Assembly: GCF_000003815.2 (NCBI RefSeq)
Contig: NC_049987.1
Coordinates: forward strand, 12,579,625 to 12,643,624
DNA length: 64,000 bases
Direction of reading: 5' to 3'
From: Branchiostoma floridae
Taxonomy: Eukaryota > Chordata > Leptocardii > Amphioxiformes > Branchiostomatidae
The number at the start of each line of letters is the position of its first letter. Positions within the stretch are counted from its first letter, which is position 1. The position numbers and the translations under genes are program-made. Positions 30,777 to 42,700 of the stretch are shown piece after piece. The notes below the pieces were generated by a model, which was not told the origin of the DNA, did no database searches, and worked only from the letters and a program-made list of their open reading frames with translations.

Positions 30777-32102
30777 TTAATGACAACCTGCCTGAGCTGC
30801 AGTGATCTTGTCGAGTTGTTGGCCTTTGAGCTGTTCTGGGCTCGCACATATCAGTGACTGGTACACGGTGATGTTAGTCTCGGTGTGCAGCCATCTGTTG
30901 AAGCGCCACAGGTCACAGTCACAGTGCCACGGGTTGTCCAGCAAATACATGGTCTTCAGCGTCTGGACATGGCTGCTGAAATGGTCCGGAGTGAGGGTAA
31001 CAAGGTTGTTCTCTTGCATGTTGATACTCTGAATGCTGTCAAGACCGCTGAAAGCACCTTTGGACAGAACTGCCAAGCCAAGTCCCTCCAAGTTAAGATA
31101 CTGCAAATTTGGCAGGTTTGCGAAAGCATTGTCATCAACCTGGCCGATCGGGTTGTTGGATATGGTATACGACTGAAGAGACTGAACAAAGCGGAACATT
31201 TGTGACGGGATCTCGCGAAGGTTACAATGGTCAAGGTCTATGCTTGTCAGTGACTCATTCAGCGTGCCGGGGGCGAATGCGTCTGGATGGATCGCAGACA
31301 GGTTCGGGTTGTCTGCCATGATGAGAGTTGATAACTTCTTCATTGTCGAGAAGGCGTAGCCAGGAACGGCGGCAAATCTGCCGTCCTGGACGTACAAGGT
31401 TTCGAGATTGACCAAACTGTTGAAGGCGTTATACGGATACTGGGAGGACACGGGTGTTATCAGTAGGAACTTCAGGTTTTTCAGCGGTTCGAAGGCTCCG
31501 TCAGCAATAGAGTCTATTTTGTTGGCGACCAGGTCGAGCGTCTGCAGGTTGTCTAATCCCGTGAATGCGGTGCTGATGAGAGAGTCGATGGAGTTTGTGC
31601 TCAAATTGAGCAACATCACGGAGCCCAAACCACTGAAGGCGTTACTTTCAATATATCCCACTTTGCCAAAAGGCATCATAAGATACTCAAGCTTGTCTAG
31701 GTTGGGGAAAGCGTTCGACGGGACGCGTGTGAAGTTGTTGTAGTAAAGAACTAATCGGGTGGTATCTGGAGGGAATTTCGGGATCGAGTCCAGGACGCCA
31801 AAGCACACAACGGTGGAAAAACTACACGAGCACCCATTGGGGCAGTCGTCATCAAACCTGGTTGTAGTGATCTCGTCTCTAACTCTAGCTCCGTCTTCAG
31901 TCATGGGGTCATCTCTGTCAGCGTCATGATTGTGCTGAGCGCCAGGCTGCTTCCGATGTAAATTCGGGTTCGTCTTGTCCAATGGGGCTCCGTGTTCCTC
32001 ATGGAGTGGGTTTTCACGAGTCCCCAGGCCTTCCACAAGACTGACGTTACAGAGGACAAAGGTCAGTGCCACGCCCACCCAAACCACCTGTAGCGACGCC
32101 AT
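30777..32102 (-). CDS. Secreted leucine-rich repeat protein (LRRNT - LRRs - LRRCT)
   Basis: A single coding exon of 441 aa. The chosen ATG (32102, context aacATGG) opens a classical signal peptide (MASLQVVWVGVALTFVLCNV). An upstream in-frame ATG at 32129 lies before a sequence resembling a splice acceptor (cctcgtacag), so a 5' UTR exon may join there. After a charged linker comes an LRRNT cap (CPNGCSCS...C, from residue ~87), then about ten LRRs of 22-25 residues (L-x-x-L-x-L... NAF/GAF), and an LRRCT cap (NPWHCDCDLW ... C ... C) at the very end. There is no membrane segment or GPI-type tail, so it is secreted. The build resembles the LRR cores of lamprey VLRs, SLIT-family and amphioxus VLR-like proteins. 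The ligand is unknown. Confidence 0.85.
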   Translation of the reverse strand: MASLQVVWVGVALTFVLCNVSLVEGLGTRENPLHEEHGAPLDKTNPNLHRKQPGAQHNHDADRDDPMTEDGARVRDEITTTRFDDDCPNGCSCSFSTVVCFGVLDSIPKFPPDTTRLVLYYNNFTRVPSNAFPNLDKLEYLMMPFGKVGYIESNAFSGLGSVMLLNLSTNSIDSLISTAFTGLDNLQTLDLVANKIDSIADGAFEPLKNLKFLLITPVSSQYPYNAFNSLVNLETLYVQDGRFAAVPGYAFSTMKKLSTLIMADNPNLSAIHPDAFAPGTLNESLTSIDLDHCNLREIPSQMFRFVQSLQSYTISNNPIGQVDDNAFANLPNLQYLNLEGLGLAVLSKGAFSGLDSIQSINMQENNLVTLTPDHFSSHVQTLKTMYLLDNPWHCDCDLWRFNRWLHTETNITVYQSLICASPEQLKGQQLDKITAAQAGCH

Positions 32103-32129
32103 GTTCCCTGTACGAGGCAAAAATACCAT

Positions 32130-35100
32130 TTTATCGATACCAGCGGATGTATTATTAATAATTCACGGCTATTCATAAGGAAATCTAAGTCAAACGAAGG
32201 ACGATCTTCAACGATAATGAACTTGTAATTTGCATGCTAACTGATAAACGCACAACAATTTTAGGGCTAGGGATGAAAAACAGAACTGACAACACCTCTC
32301 CGTTTCGAAGTATCAAGCCTAGAATCACTGATGAACAGCACACGGAATATTGCCGGCAACATACAAGCTAGGATAGTAAATAAAAGGAAAAGACATACTA
32401 GTACCATATGCACAGGCGACACCTGGAGGTAAGAACGACCGGTAGAGCTTTATCTTTGCACCGTACGTCTATAAACAAACCCTTGATCAGTCACGTGGCC
32501 GTGCATAAAGGTCAATGACCCATTCTTACCTCATCTACGTACTTTGGATAAAAAGTTAGATTCTTTTGAAGCACAACCAACCTCTTGTACGTGTATGATT
32601 GACATTTAGAGTCAAGTTAACTGCAAGTGAATCCACTCTAGTAATCAAATTGTGTACCTTACAGCCAGTGTATAACCCCCGCAACTAGGGGTGGGCCGGG
32701 GACCGGTATTAAGGTAGGTTTCCATCTTGGACCGGTAAAAAAAACGAACCTGAAATTATACCGACAGATGTTCACACGTTTTTGGGCTTACCGGTCAAAG
32801 AAAAAAGAAAGAGCTAAGTAGAGTTCAATGTATAATCGTTTCTACAGTCAGCAGTTGGCGTTGTTTACATGAAGATAGGATTTTCAAAGGCCAGTGAAAT
32901 TGAAAGTCGGATACTCAACCAGATTCCTTTGTAAGGTAATGGGCCATTATTTTGAGTATCGCCTATTCACAAGTTTTCACAATCAGGTCTAGGTCCGGAC
33001 CCGAACTTTCTATACCGATACCCACCCCTACCCACAAACATAGTGTGATATCATATATGGTATAGTATTGGAAACTATGCTGTGAATACTACAATTCCTT
33101 TACTTTATTTCATTGGTTTGTTGTCGCTCGCTCGGAATCTCCGCATGACTAGTTTCCTCAACCCCTTTATAAGACTACATGTAAGACATATAATAAATAC
33201 GCCTCGTATATGATTGAGTTGAAACACTGAAAGAACCAGCCAGACAACTTATCCACTGAAATTAGGTTTTTATTGTACGTTCATCAGGACGGCCTGACAT
33301 AAATAGCACACGACAAGTCTGTACAGTGTCTGACATGCGCACATGACGTCAGCTTTCAGGTGACGTCATGCTAACAATAGGTGCCCTGCTCAAGAAGCCA
33401 TCCTTTTGCTGTTAACCAAGGAGGTTTAAAAAAAGATTTTTAACCTCCTTGTGTTAACACAGCGTGATCATCAGTTCAGTACTTTCCTCTGCATTTATCG
33501 TCTCTTCAAATGTCTATTCATTCCATGGGAGCGTCAGGTAGCAAATGGAATATGTACATCGAGATTTCCGGGGCCACAAATGGCAACAGTTAAACATGTA
33601 AAAGAAGGAGATACTCAATATAGATATTGACACTTATCTTTTTAAGTTCAATTTCTAGACGTGAGTGAATCACATCTGTATACTGGACTGCTAGTGTACT
33701 TATGTCCACATAGGTTATAGCTTGTTGCCATAGCAACACCACTAGTCTACATTGCGCTAGTCACGTGTCAAAACGCTGCCACATGGCGTTCCCCGACCAG
33801 TAGAAAGAGTAAAATCGCGTTCACACATTTAAGACACACAGCTAGAAACAAAAGAGAAATCCTTCTTGTTTCTGTCCGAAGTGACACACATTAATTGACT
33901 TGAACCGGGATACTCTTCTTCAGAGTTGTTCAAATAATGATTGGAATATCAAGTATTCTTCATGTGCTATTCCATTTTGTAAGTTAGGAGGGGGCTCTCA
34001 TCTACCAAAACGCCTTCATTAACTTTCTAATTGCGGGGTAATTGCAACCGAAACATCGGTACTTTTACATTTGCCTGTGCGACAGGCTCATTATCCGTTT
34101 GTTGGTCAGACGCGTTAAAAATAAAAACATAAAAGACCAACTTTGTTGTTGCGTTTATTCTAGATGTGACGCGTCCATGTTCTTTACATCTGAGGAACTG
34201 AGACTTGTATCAAAACCGAAATGAAAAACGCAGGGGAAAGATAATCCAATACCATCACATCAAATTTTAACCGTCGATACATTGACGGCTGAGAGGGTGA
34301 ACATAATAACAAGACCGGGTCTCAGGCTAGTAGATAAAAACGGCCAACTTAAATGTTTTAGATCATCCGCTCTCCTAAACTTTTAAAATGGAATGGCTTT
34401 ATTATCGAAGTACACAGACTTGTAACGTGTGATGAGCTAATTAAACTGGCTACAGAGTCGCCGTGTAGGAAAAATTCACTCCAGGCATTAATATAAGAAG
34501 AAACGCTGTCACGTTAAGTATTCAAAAGAATAACAGTTTTTTTTAACGTATCACAACATATTTGGTACAAAGCATATATCGTTACACAGTGGGTTTCAAA
34601 CAAACATAGTTGACGGTTTGTTGTGGTACATGACAGTCACAACATAAACCAGCTGTTACAAACAGACAAGCTCTAGGTAGGTTGCACACTGTGATATTTT
34701 TCCACTAGGTTGGATACAATGTCATCTACCTGACTATTGAGAAAACATGTCAAATGCCATGGCAACAGCAACTTGGCACATTCTTTGTTGTCCCACAGCA
34801 GAAACAAGTACTAGTATTTTCTTTATTCATCTTCATCTTGTTTTTTTATTCGTTGTCAAGCTTTTGAGGAAACTAATCATTTCATTATGTTATATTTTGT
34901 CATATACCGATCATATAGCTGTGCTACAAATTCATGCATTGTTGATGCTTCTTAACTGTAGCTCTGTCATTCTGCTCTATTTATACATACATTATCTGTT
35001 TTTTTTCTTCCTTTGCTACAGTTACAGAGTTACTCCTCACACAACAGTGGCTGCTGCTCGAGTGCGTAGCTGTAGCCCAATGTACAAAACGTTTCCCCTT

Positions 35101-36651
35101 CAGCCTGGCTCGTCCCTTTGATACCCCAAGTTACATACTGCCAGCTCGCAATCCCCCTACCCTCCCACCTAGTATACAGGTATCTACTGTGTGCTGTACA
35201 GACTACAAGTATAGGCCAACTGTTGAAATGCTTAGCATGTTGTCTACAGGACAGCATAGCTACGATACTGGCTTCACAATATATAGAGCAAACTGTTAGC
35301 TTGACAACCACCCCACCTTTCATCCATAGAAATGAACCTGCTGTGCTATGCCCAATGATACATTATCAAGGTTTATATTTCATTTACAGATACAAGCTTC
35401 AAGCAGCCTACAATTTCGTGATTTCTGTTAAGAGTTTGCTAATCACTGCAGCAGTCATCTAGTATGCTTTCCACAATCCTGATTGAAGTTATTCTTTCCT
35501 ACATCTATGAGAGTGATTTCAACTTAATAAGACATACTATAGTACCTGATGAACTTGGTATTCATTTCTTATGGATTCTAATATTGCAACCATTTCAGTT
35601 TGAATTTCAAGTCTTGCGACATTAAATAAAAATTGAATTACAGACTTTATGTTAGAAGCCAAAATGTAGCATTCTGACCAAAGAAACAGTTTTTGAAGAC
35701 TTATACAATTATATCAACATTTGCAGGGTGTGTCAACCTATCACAGAACACAAAAAGCAAGACAATTTTGGCATTGATACCAATCCTTCCATTGTCTGTG
35801 GTTAAAACACTGCAAAGTAATAAAAGCACATGAGAAATTAAAAGATTGACAATTTGCAACATACATGTACTGAATGGCCAAACTTCATTCTGGACAATTC
35901 AGAACAGATTAAAAAGAAACAGACTTAAAACTAATTTGTACAGCATTGTTAATAATCCTAAGTAGTTAGTCAGTTTCTTCGTTAGTGCTACTTGACATGT
36001 GAATCCGAGGAATGATTGTTTACTACTGGACCAGTATCTTTTGTGCTGTTATGCTAAAATCATCCTTCATTTTGCAACACAAAAGCATTGTGGGTTGCAG
36101 GGTTAACAACAAGCAACGATACACATTTCTACAATATGGATTAAAACCATTCCATATTGATAAAAAGATGAGGGACAGCTGTAGGTAGTTTTCAATGGAA
36201 AACCCTACCTGAATCAATAATATTAAAAGAGAGAGCATGACACGTGCCTTGGCCAGAAAACATTTGAAAGGAGAGACAAAGTCAATACAAGACCATACAA
36301 AATTACCCTTCTCTTGCCTCAAAATCGATGTTGAAACAGCCAAATTCTAGAGATTCCTTTGTCTTACAAGCAGCAAATATCGCAGAAAATCATATATAAA
36401 TGGCTAATGGTACATGTATACACAGAATATAATTACACGTAACAACACAAATATCGCAAACTGTGGCTTCCTTTCCAGGCATATCTTGTAACCTACACAA
36501 ATATCCTTGCTTGGTTTACACATTATATAATATGTAATTTCCATGAAATAAATAAGGAAAAAATTCTTGATATCCAAGTGACATGTGAGTAAAGCCATTG
36601 ATGTCCCAACTTTGGGCAAATCCAAATTGCAAACCACACACGGGGTATAGC
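32130..36651. other. Intergenic region between the LRR gene and the MAP7-family gene
   Basis: No convincing coding exon on either strand. It contains one inverted-repeat element (32686-33030) and a small hairpin (about 33417-33453: CAAGGAGGTT, A/T loop, AACCTCCTTG). Short frames near 34747-35460 lack splice context or similarity. Confidence 0.5.
32686..33030. mobile_element. Inverted-repeat (hAT-like) MITE starting TAGGGGTGGG
   Basis: Starts TAGGGGTGGG and ends CCCACCCCTA, with subterminal GGACCGGTA/ATACCGATA similarity. The flanking octamers CCCGCAAC and CCCACAAA differ at two positions and could be a decayed 8-base target duplication. About 345 bp, no coding capacity. Confidence 0.65.
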
Positions 36652-36657
36652 TTTATT
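36652..36657 (-). terminator. Candidate polyadenylation signal of the MAP7-family gene
   Basis: TTTATT on the + strand (AATAAA on the - strand) lies about 110 bases after the inferred stop codon at 36768. Confidence 0.5.
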
Positions 36658-36767
36658 TTACCACAGCCCTGGTCCTATGTTTTTTTGTGGCAGATAGAGC
36701 CTGTTTCTTTGCAAACCAAGTAAAAATATGGCGTACGCTTAAGACATGCCTGGTAAAACTGTTAGCC

Positions 36768-39700
36768 TCAAACAGAAGATTCTGTGCTCGCTTGGTTCTC
36801 AACCATCTGCCAGATCTGTCCCTCTTCCCCTTCTTCATGTTCAATGCCGACCCCATCATCGTTCATCACATCTTGAACTCCGACCTTCCGGGCATCCATG
36901 ATCGTTTCCGCTTGTCTCCACAGCTCCCCTTCAACTTGGTCTACAAAATCCTCTGCTGCACAAACAACATCAAGACCTAAATATTTGCCACATTGCCCCG
37001 AAAAAAATGGTGCTGCAAATTTGGTTTGTACAGCAAACAAACTTGAGGTATGATCTCATAAAATCTATGTCATGTTGATTGTACAGGTTGACTAACTTGC
37101 TGGAGGAATAAAAACACTTCAAAACTTCTGCTTTAGTCTTTCCTGCTTGTAGGATATACAGGGCAGTACTAGAGTAAAAAGAGTCTGAGAAGGTCATAGC
37201 ACAAAAAAAAAACATCTCTAACACTGCTTCTCTAGCAGACAACAGTCATCTATCTACTGCCAGCTTGAAGCTGTTTGGCCATGTAAGCTGGTTCCCAGAC
37301 ACACTAGAAGGACACTCAGCAGGTGTTGACAGTGCCGGGATGGCTGGTGTTTCAGACTACGAGTGAAGCACAGTTTTTCCGTGGAGAGGCCTACACCACA
37401 GCTACAAGACTACACAGACTGCAACAAGTGGTGATGAGGAGTGAGGTGGTTCCTGGTGGAGCAGTGCATGGCTACAGTCAGAGCAGGTCTGCAGGGGGAG
37501 AAGGGAGAGTCAGACAGGCTACAAGGAGAGGTCTACAACATGACTCAGGGAACCTGATATCTAACAGGCATACTGGTTGGAGTACAGGCGCAGTTTGCTG
37601 GATATCAATGTGCTACGAACCAGCTTGCCACAATGACAATACAACAGCAATTTCATGGCATCATTGCTGCACTTGTGCAGTTGCTTGCTATTTGTACTCC
37701 TGTAAGGCTGTCGTAATTTAGACTCAGGCCACACAGAGTTCAATTAATAGATGATATCTAAAGCTCAATAATTTGGACTTGAGCACTGGAGAATATCAAA
37801 GGTGTATTCAAATTTACATGGTCTTATCTGAAGTCTTGCACAATGATGTGAAGATTTGCATAATACTTTTTATAGCATTAAACAAGGTGAGGATGAAACA
37901 CAGTCGAACCATCACCTTTCACCGAGTTTCTTGTAAGTGATGACAATTTCACGACAGGAAAACCAGAAATGGTCATGGCTGAACTGATCTCACTGGGTAC
38001 CATAAAGGATTGAAGGTGGGTTCTGCCACAAGTGTGACATGACAATGAAACCATGTGTGCAAGAGTTGTTTTCTTTTTTAAAATTGACACCAATGCTGCC
38101 ACATTACCTGATATTACTTACCATTAACGTTCTCCTGTACAGGTTTCTTAATGTCTCCGTTGACGAATGCTATTATAGGCTGGTTGTCAGGTTCTATGAT
38201 ATCTCCTCCATCTAATTGGCTAGTCTTGTGACCGTCTCCAATGTCTATAAGATCATGGACCGTGGACCCATTCTGATGGGGGGCTTGAACGTGCTGTACA
38301 TTACTGCTATCTAGGGAAATAAGCTCCTCGAAGTCGCCGACTCCCTGGCCTGTTGCAGGCTCACTGGCAGGCGCTGGTGCTTCTGGTGTCAGCCCGAGCT
38401 GTACCAGGACCTGATCTGTGATGTCGGGCTGCTCAGCACTGGGGAAAACAGCAAACAGCACAGGTCAGGACTCTTTACAAAGATGCAAACTACTGTACAT
38501 GTCAAACAACAAGTACATACTTGCAAAAAACAAATGCACAGACCAACATAACAATGCCTGTATTGCCATAAATGCTTGACTAAGTCTTTAACAGACTGAA
38601 GGTAACAAACTGACCTGTCTTCAGCAGACCCCTGCTGCACCCCGGCAGCACCTGATTCCTGACTCTCAGGCCCACCCATTTCTGCGAGCTCGTCAAACAA
38701 ACTCTTCCCCTGCCCCGCGTCGCCCTCTGGCATGGCTGCTGGACCCTCACTTTCACTCTCCTCCTTTTCACTTTCTCCCTCAGCTCTTCCTCTATCTACA
38801 GTTTCCTTAACAACATCCTCTGTTCCCTGAGAGGGCTCCTTGGTGGGACTTTCTGAACCGGCATCTCCAGCCGACTCAGACTTCTCTCCCTTATCCTGGG
38901 CACAAAAGTGGGGCAGTTACACACTACTCAAATATCATGATGGATATAACATGCAGAAAGAACCAAACTTATCCACTTTCGGTACACAAAAACAATCATA
39001 GCCTGCAAAACTGCATATTGATGTTCCTCACCTTGCCTGGGGTTCCACTCTTTCTTGTTCTTGACATGATCATCTCTAATCTCTGCAGGAAAGAAACAAT
39101 TATTACTTTTAACTTATAGTAATTACAAATGTACATCACAACAGCCCTGGTGTGGTCATGATGAATGATGCTTCACGATATTTGCATTCATCGTTCTTCT
39201 CAGAATTGAAACACTCTACTCCAAGGTAAATACTGGCAATGTTGAGTATACACGTGTATCATGAGCCGACTAATGTAAAGATACATCCATCACACCTTCT
39301 TCCTCTCCTGCCGCTCCTGTTCCTCCTTTGCCAAGCGCTCCTCCAACTCTCGCTGGCGTTTTTCTGCTTCCTCTCGGGCCTTACGCTCCTCCTCTTCTCT
39401 CTGATTGGGTGGCAACACAAGCATAAACAGATCAAAATAGTCACCTCCGAAAATTATGACCTCCAGTTGGCCATTGAAAGCAGTGACCTATTACTCAAAT
39501 GGTTAACATTATTCCTTGTTATTGTCTGGGCAAGTCAAACATTGGTGCATAGCCCTGTCCTCTGCTATAAATTGTACTTGAAACACCATCCCACTCACCT
39601 GTCTCTCAAGCTCTTTCTGTTTCTCTTCTTCCTCTTGTTTTTGTTTCTCTGCTTCCTCGATAGCTTTTCTCAGCCGCTCTTCCTCTGCCTTTTTATACTC

Positions 39701-42700
39701 CTCTGCTAGGCGGCGCTGCTCTTCCTCGATTCTTGCCTATACAGTAAAGTACAATTCATTAGTTTGGTCAGAGCTATCTACAAATTTAACGCACAGGTAC
39801 ATGGGTTTAGGTACTGTACTGCAGGAGAGTACAGATGTGACCTAAGTGCATTGTCACGGTAATTTCATGGTAATTCTATCTGCAGGGCTCGAAATACCAC
39901 CTGCATATGCAGGTTAGTGCAGGCAAAATTGGAGCTGTGTAGGTATTTCTGGTGTCTACCTGCACCTAACCTGCACTGGTCCATGTACTGGGTTTTATAC
40001 ATAAATGACAGTCCTATGTTGTATGTGTGTATGGATTGTTATTAGCTGCATTGATAAAGTATGAAAGAAAAAAATAGCAATGCATGGTTCTTGAACAATT
40101 CATAATTCAACGATTCATAATTCTTAAGTTCAGAGTGGTGCAGGTAAAACTTGTATGGTGCAGGTAAATTTCAATGTTACCTGCACCAGTGCAGGTATGG
40201 TATGCAGAAAAAAGGATTTCAAGCCCCGTATCTGTCAAAATGGCCACCCACTGAGTGGGCCTGACCAGTCATCAGTACAGTACCAGTACACCAGAGTTCC
40301 AGTATTTTGGACCCGATTGGTGGTACACTGTACTTACTGGTACACAACTCAAAGCTGGGCGCAATAATTTCTTTTCATTATCAAAGTTTACATTTAAAAA
40401 ATTGCCTTTTGAATGTGAATTAACTTAGCCCTTTATTCCTAAACACTTACCTCCTCCTCAAGTCTTCTCTTTTCCTCCTCCTCTGCCTGGCGTTTCTCCT
40501 CCTCCTGCCGCTGTCTCTCCAGCTCAGCCTCGCGCTCACGCTGCTCGCGGACCATACGTCGTCTCTCCGCCAGGGCGGCCTTCGCTGCCTCTTCATCTGT
40601 CAGCACTGCCTTGCCCTTATCTTCAGCTGGTGGTTGAAAACACAATAACTTCAAAAGCAAGGCAACAATAAGGCTATACTTGTTATTCAACCCTAGTACT
40701 ATTTTGCCTCAAACAAACTAATGTTAAATAGTGGATTTGAATAAGACACTTCTTTTACATGTAGCTCCTCAAATGTGTTATCAATTCAAATTACCTGGTG
40801 CAGCAGGCTTTTCAGCTGGTTTTTCAGCTGGCTTTTCAGCTGGTTTCGCAGGCTCAGGTGCTTTAGCAGGCTCCGCTGGTTTAGCAGGTTCTGTTGGTTT
40901 TGCCTGTTCCGTTGGTTTAGCTGGCTCAACTGGTTTAGCTGGTTCAGCTGCTTTAGTTGACTCTGCTGTTTTAGCTGGTTCAGCTGGTTTTGGTGGTTCA
41001 GCTGGCTCAGTAACAGGTGGTTTTGCCTCTGGTTCAATTGGTGCTGCTGGTTTCTCTTCTGGCTCAGGTGGTTTCTCCACCACTTCTGCAGGCTTTTCTT
41101 CAGGTTCAGCTGCTTTAGGTTCTTCTGGTTTTGTCTCTGTGGCTGGCTTCACCTGTGGCTTCACCGGTTCCTTGTCTGGCTGTGCAGTGACTTCTATGGT
41201 GGGAGGTGGGGACTTCACAGGTACAAGTGGTTTCTTTATCTCCTTCGTCGGTGATGGTGTTTTCTCCTTGGGAGCTGGTTTGGGCTTGGCAGCGGCGCCA
41301 GGTGAAGGTGGTCTCGCCCGCGTGCTGGCTGGTGACGGGGCGCGCTTGCTCCCGGCAGCAGCGGGGGAGGGCGGTCTCTTATTAGCTGCTGACGCAGGAG
41401 AGGGCGGTCTTTTGCCGGCCGATCCGGGTGTTGTAGCCGGGCTGGACTGGCGCGGGGCGGGTGGAGGCTTGGCCGCGGCCGTGGAGGCATTCCTTGGGGA
41501 GGGTGGGGGTTTGGCTGCAGCAGGGGAGGGGGTCCGCTTCACCCCTGGGGATGGTGTTCTCTTGGGCGTAGACTGAAGACAAAGACATGGCAGTCCACAT
41601 GAGTTCATGGTAACAATAAAGCATCAGTGTCAAAAACAAGTTTGCAGATTGACTTTCCTATATACATTTGCTGGCAGCATCACTGATAGATAACACAACA
41701 TTACCTTACATGTCACAATGCAAATTGATCTCAGAAAGTACAATGCACAAGTCTTGATAGTAAATGGGACAATCAAAATCAGTTTGCACAAGTATTGCCT
41801 CACTCTTATAAAACTTCATGTAATATATAATTGCATGGAAATTTCTTTTGCCTCTAATCTAACTAGTGTGCCTCTCCCTACCTTCTCAGGCGGTTTGGCC
41901 TTAGCTTGGTTTTCCTTGTCACCATCTGTGTCTCCTTCTGCTCGCTCCTTTCCTGCAGCGGGGGGAGCGCTGCTCATCCGGAGTCTGTCCGAGCTGCGGG
42001 ACCGCATGGGCGTGCGTGCCCGGCCCGCGCCGGTGGACGTGGGTCTGCGGAAGTCCCGCCGTGGTGACAGGCTGGAAATGGAGTGGTCTGATTGGCTGGA
42101 TCTGGGACGAGAAGCTGTGAACGGACAACATCACAGCATCATAAAAATGTTACCACTCAAACTGTTTTAACAACTGCACATAATTTAACAAATGTTTAAA
42201 TGAAACCTGAAATCATCACTCCATCTTCCTTGATCAGCAGCCACGATGACTGAAAATCAGGGATCAAGTGAGATCATGATCAGCAAGACAAAGTTGTGAA
42301 ATTGTGCTTACAACCTGTATGGTGTAGTACATGTACATGGTCTTCATCAAACATCGAATCTGCATCAGTTGGTCACATCACAGAAATAACAGGAATACAG
42401 TCACCTTCATTCAATATTTCTTATCATAACAGTATGTCTTGGCATCTGAGCATGCCCTGTCAGTTTAAGTGCAATAAGTTAGTTTAAGTGTGATAAGTTA
42501 TCTAACTCTTCAGATTTACAATAAAATGACAGGTGAATAACTGTCACATTGATTCCAGGACCTGTGACAGGGAAAAAATGAGAGAAATCTGCTTGCAATA
42601 AAGTGCCAGAAAGCCATATCATGTAACTATATACAAATCTACATATTACATTTAATCAATATAATTGTACCTTATCTGTTTACTTTGAGTCTGACTATGG

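Noticed and set aside
40731-41576. + strand frame of 281 codons rich in Gly/Ser/Ala opposite the MAP7 proline-rich exon
   Set aside because: It is the antisense of a repetitive Pro/Ala/Lys/Glu-coding exon with verified splice sites and phase on the - strand.
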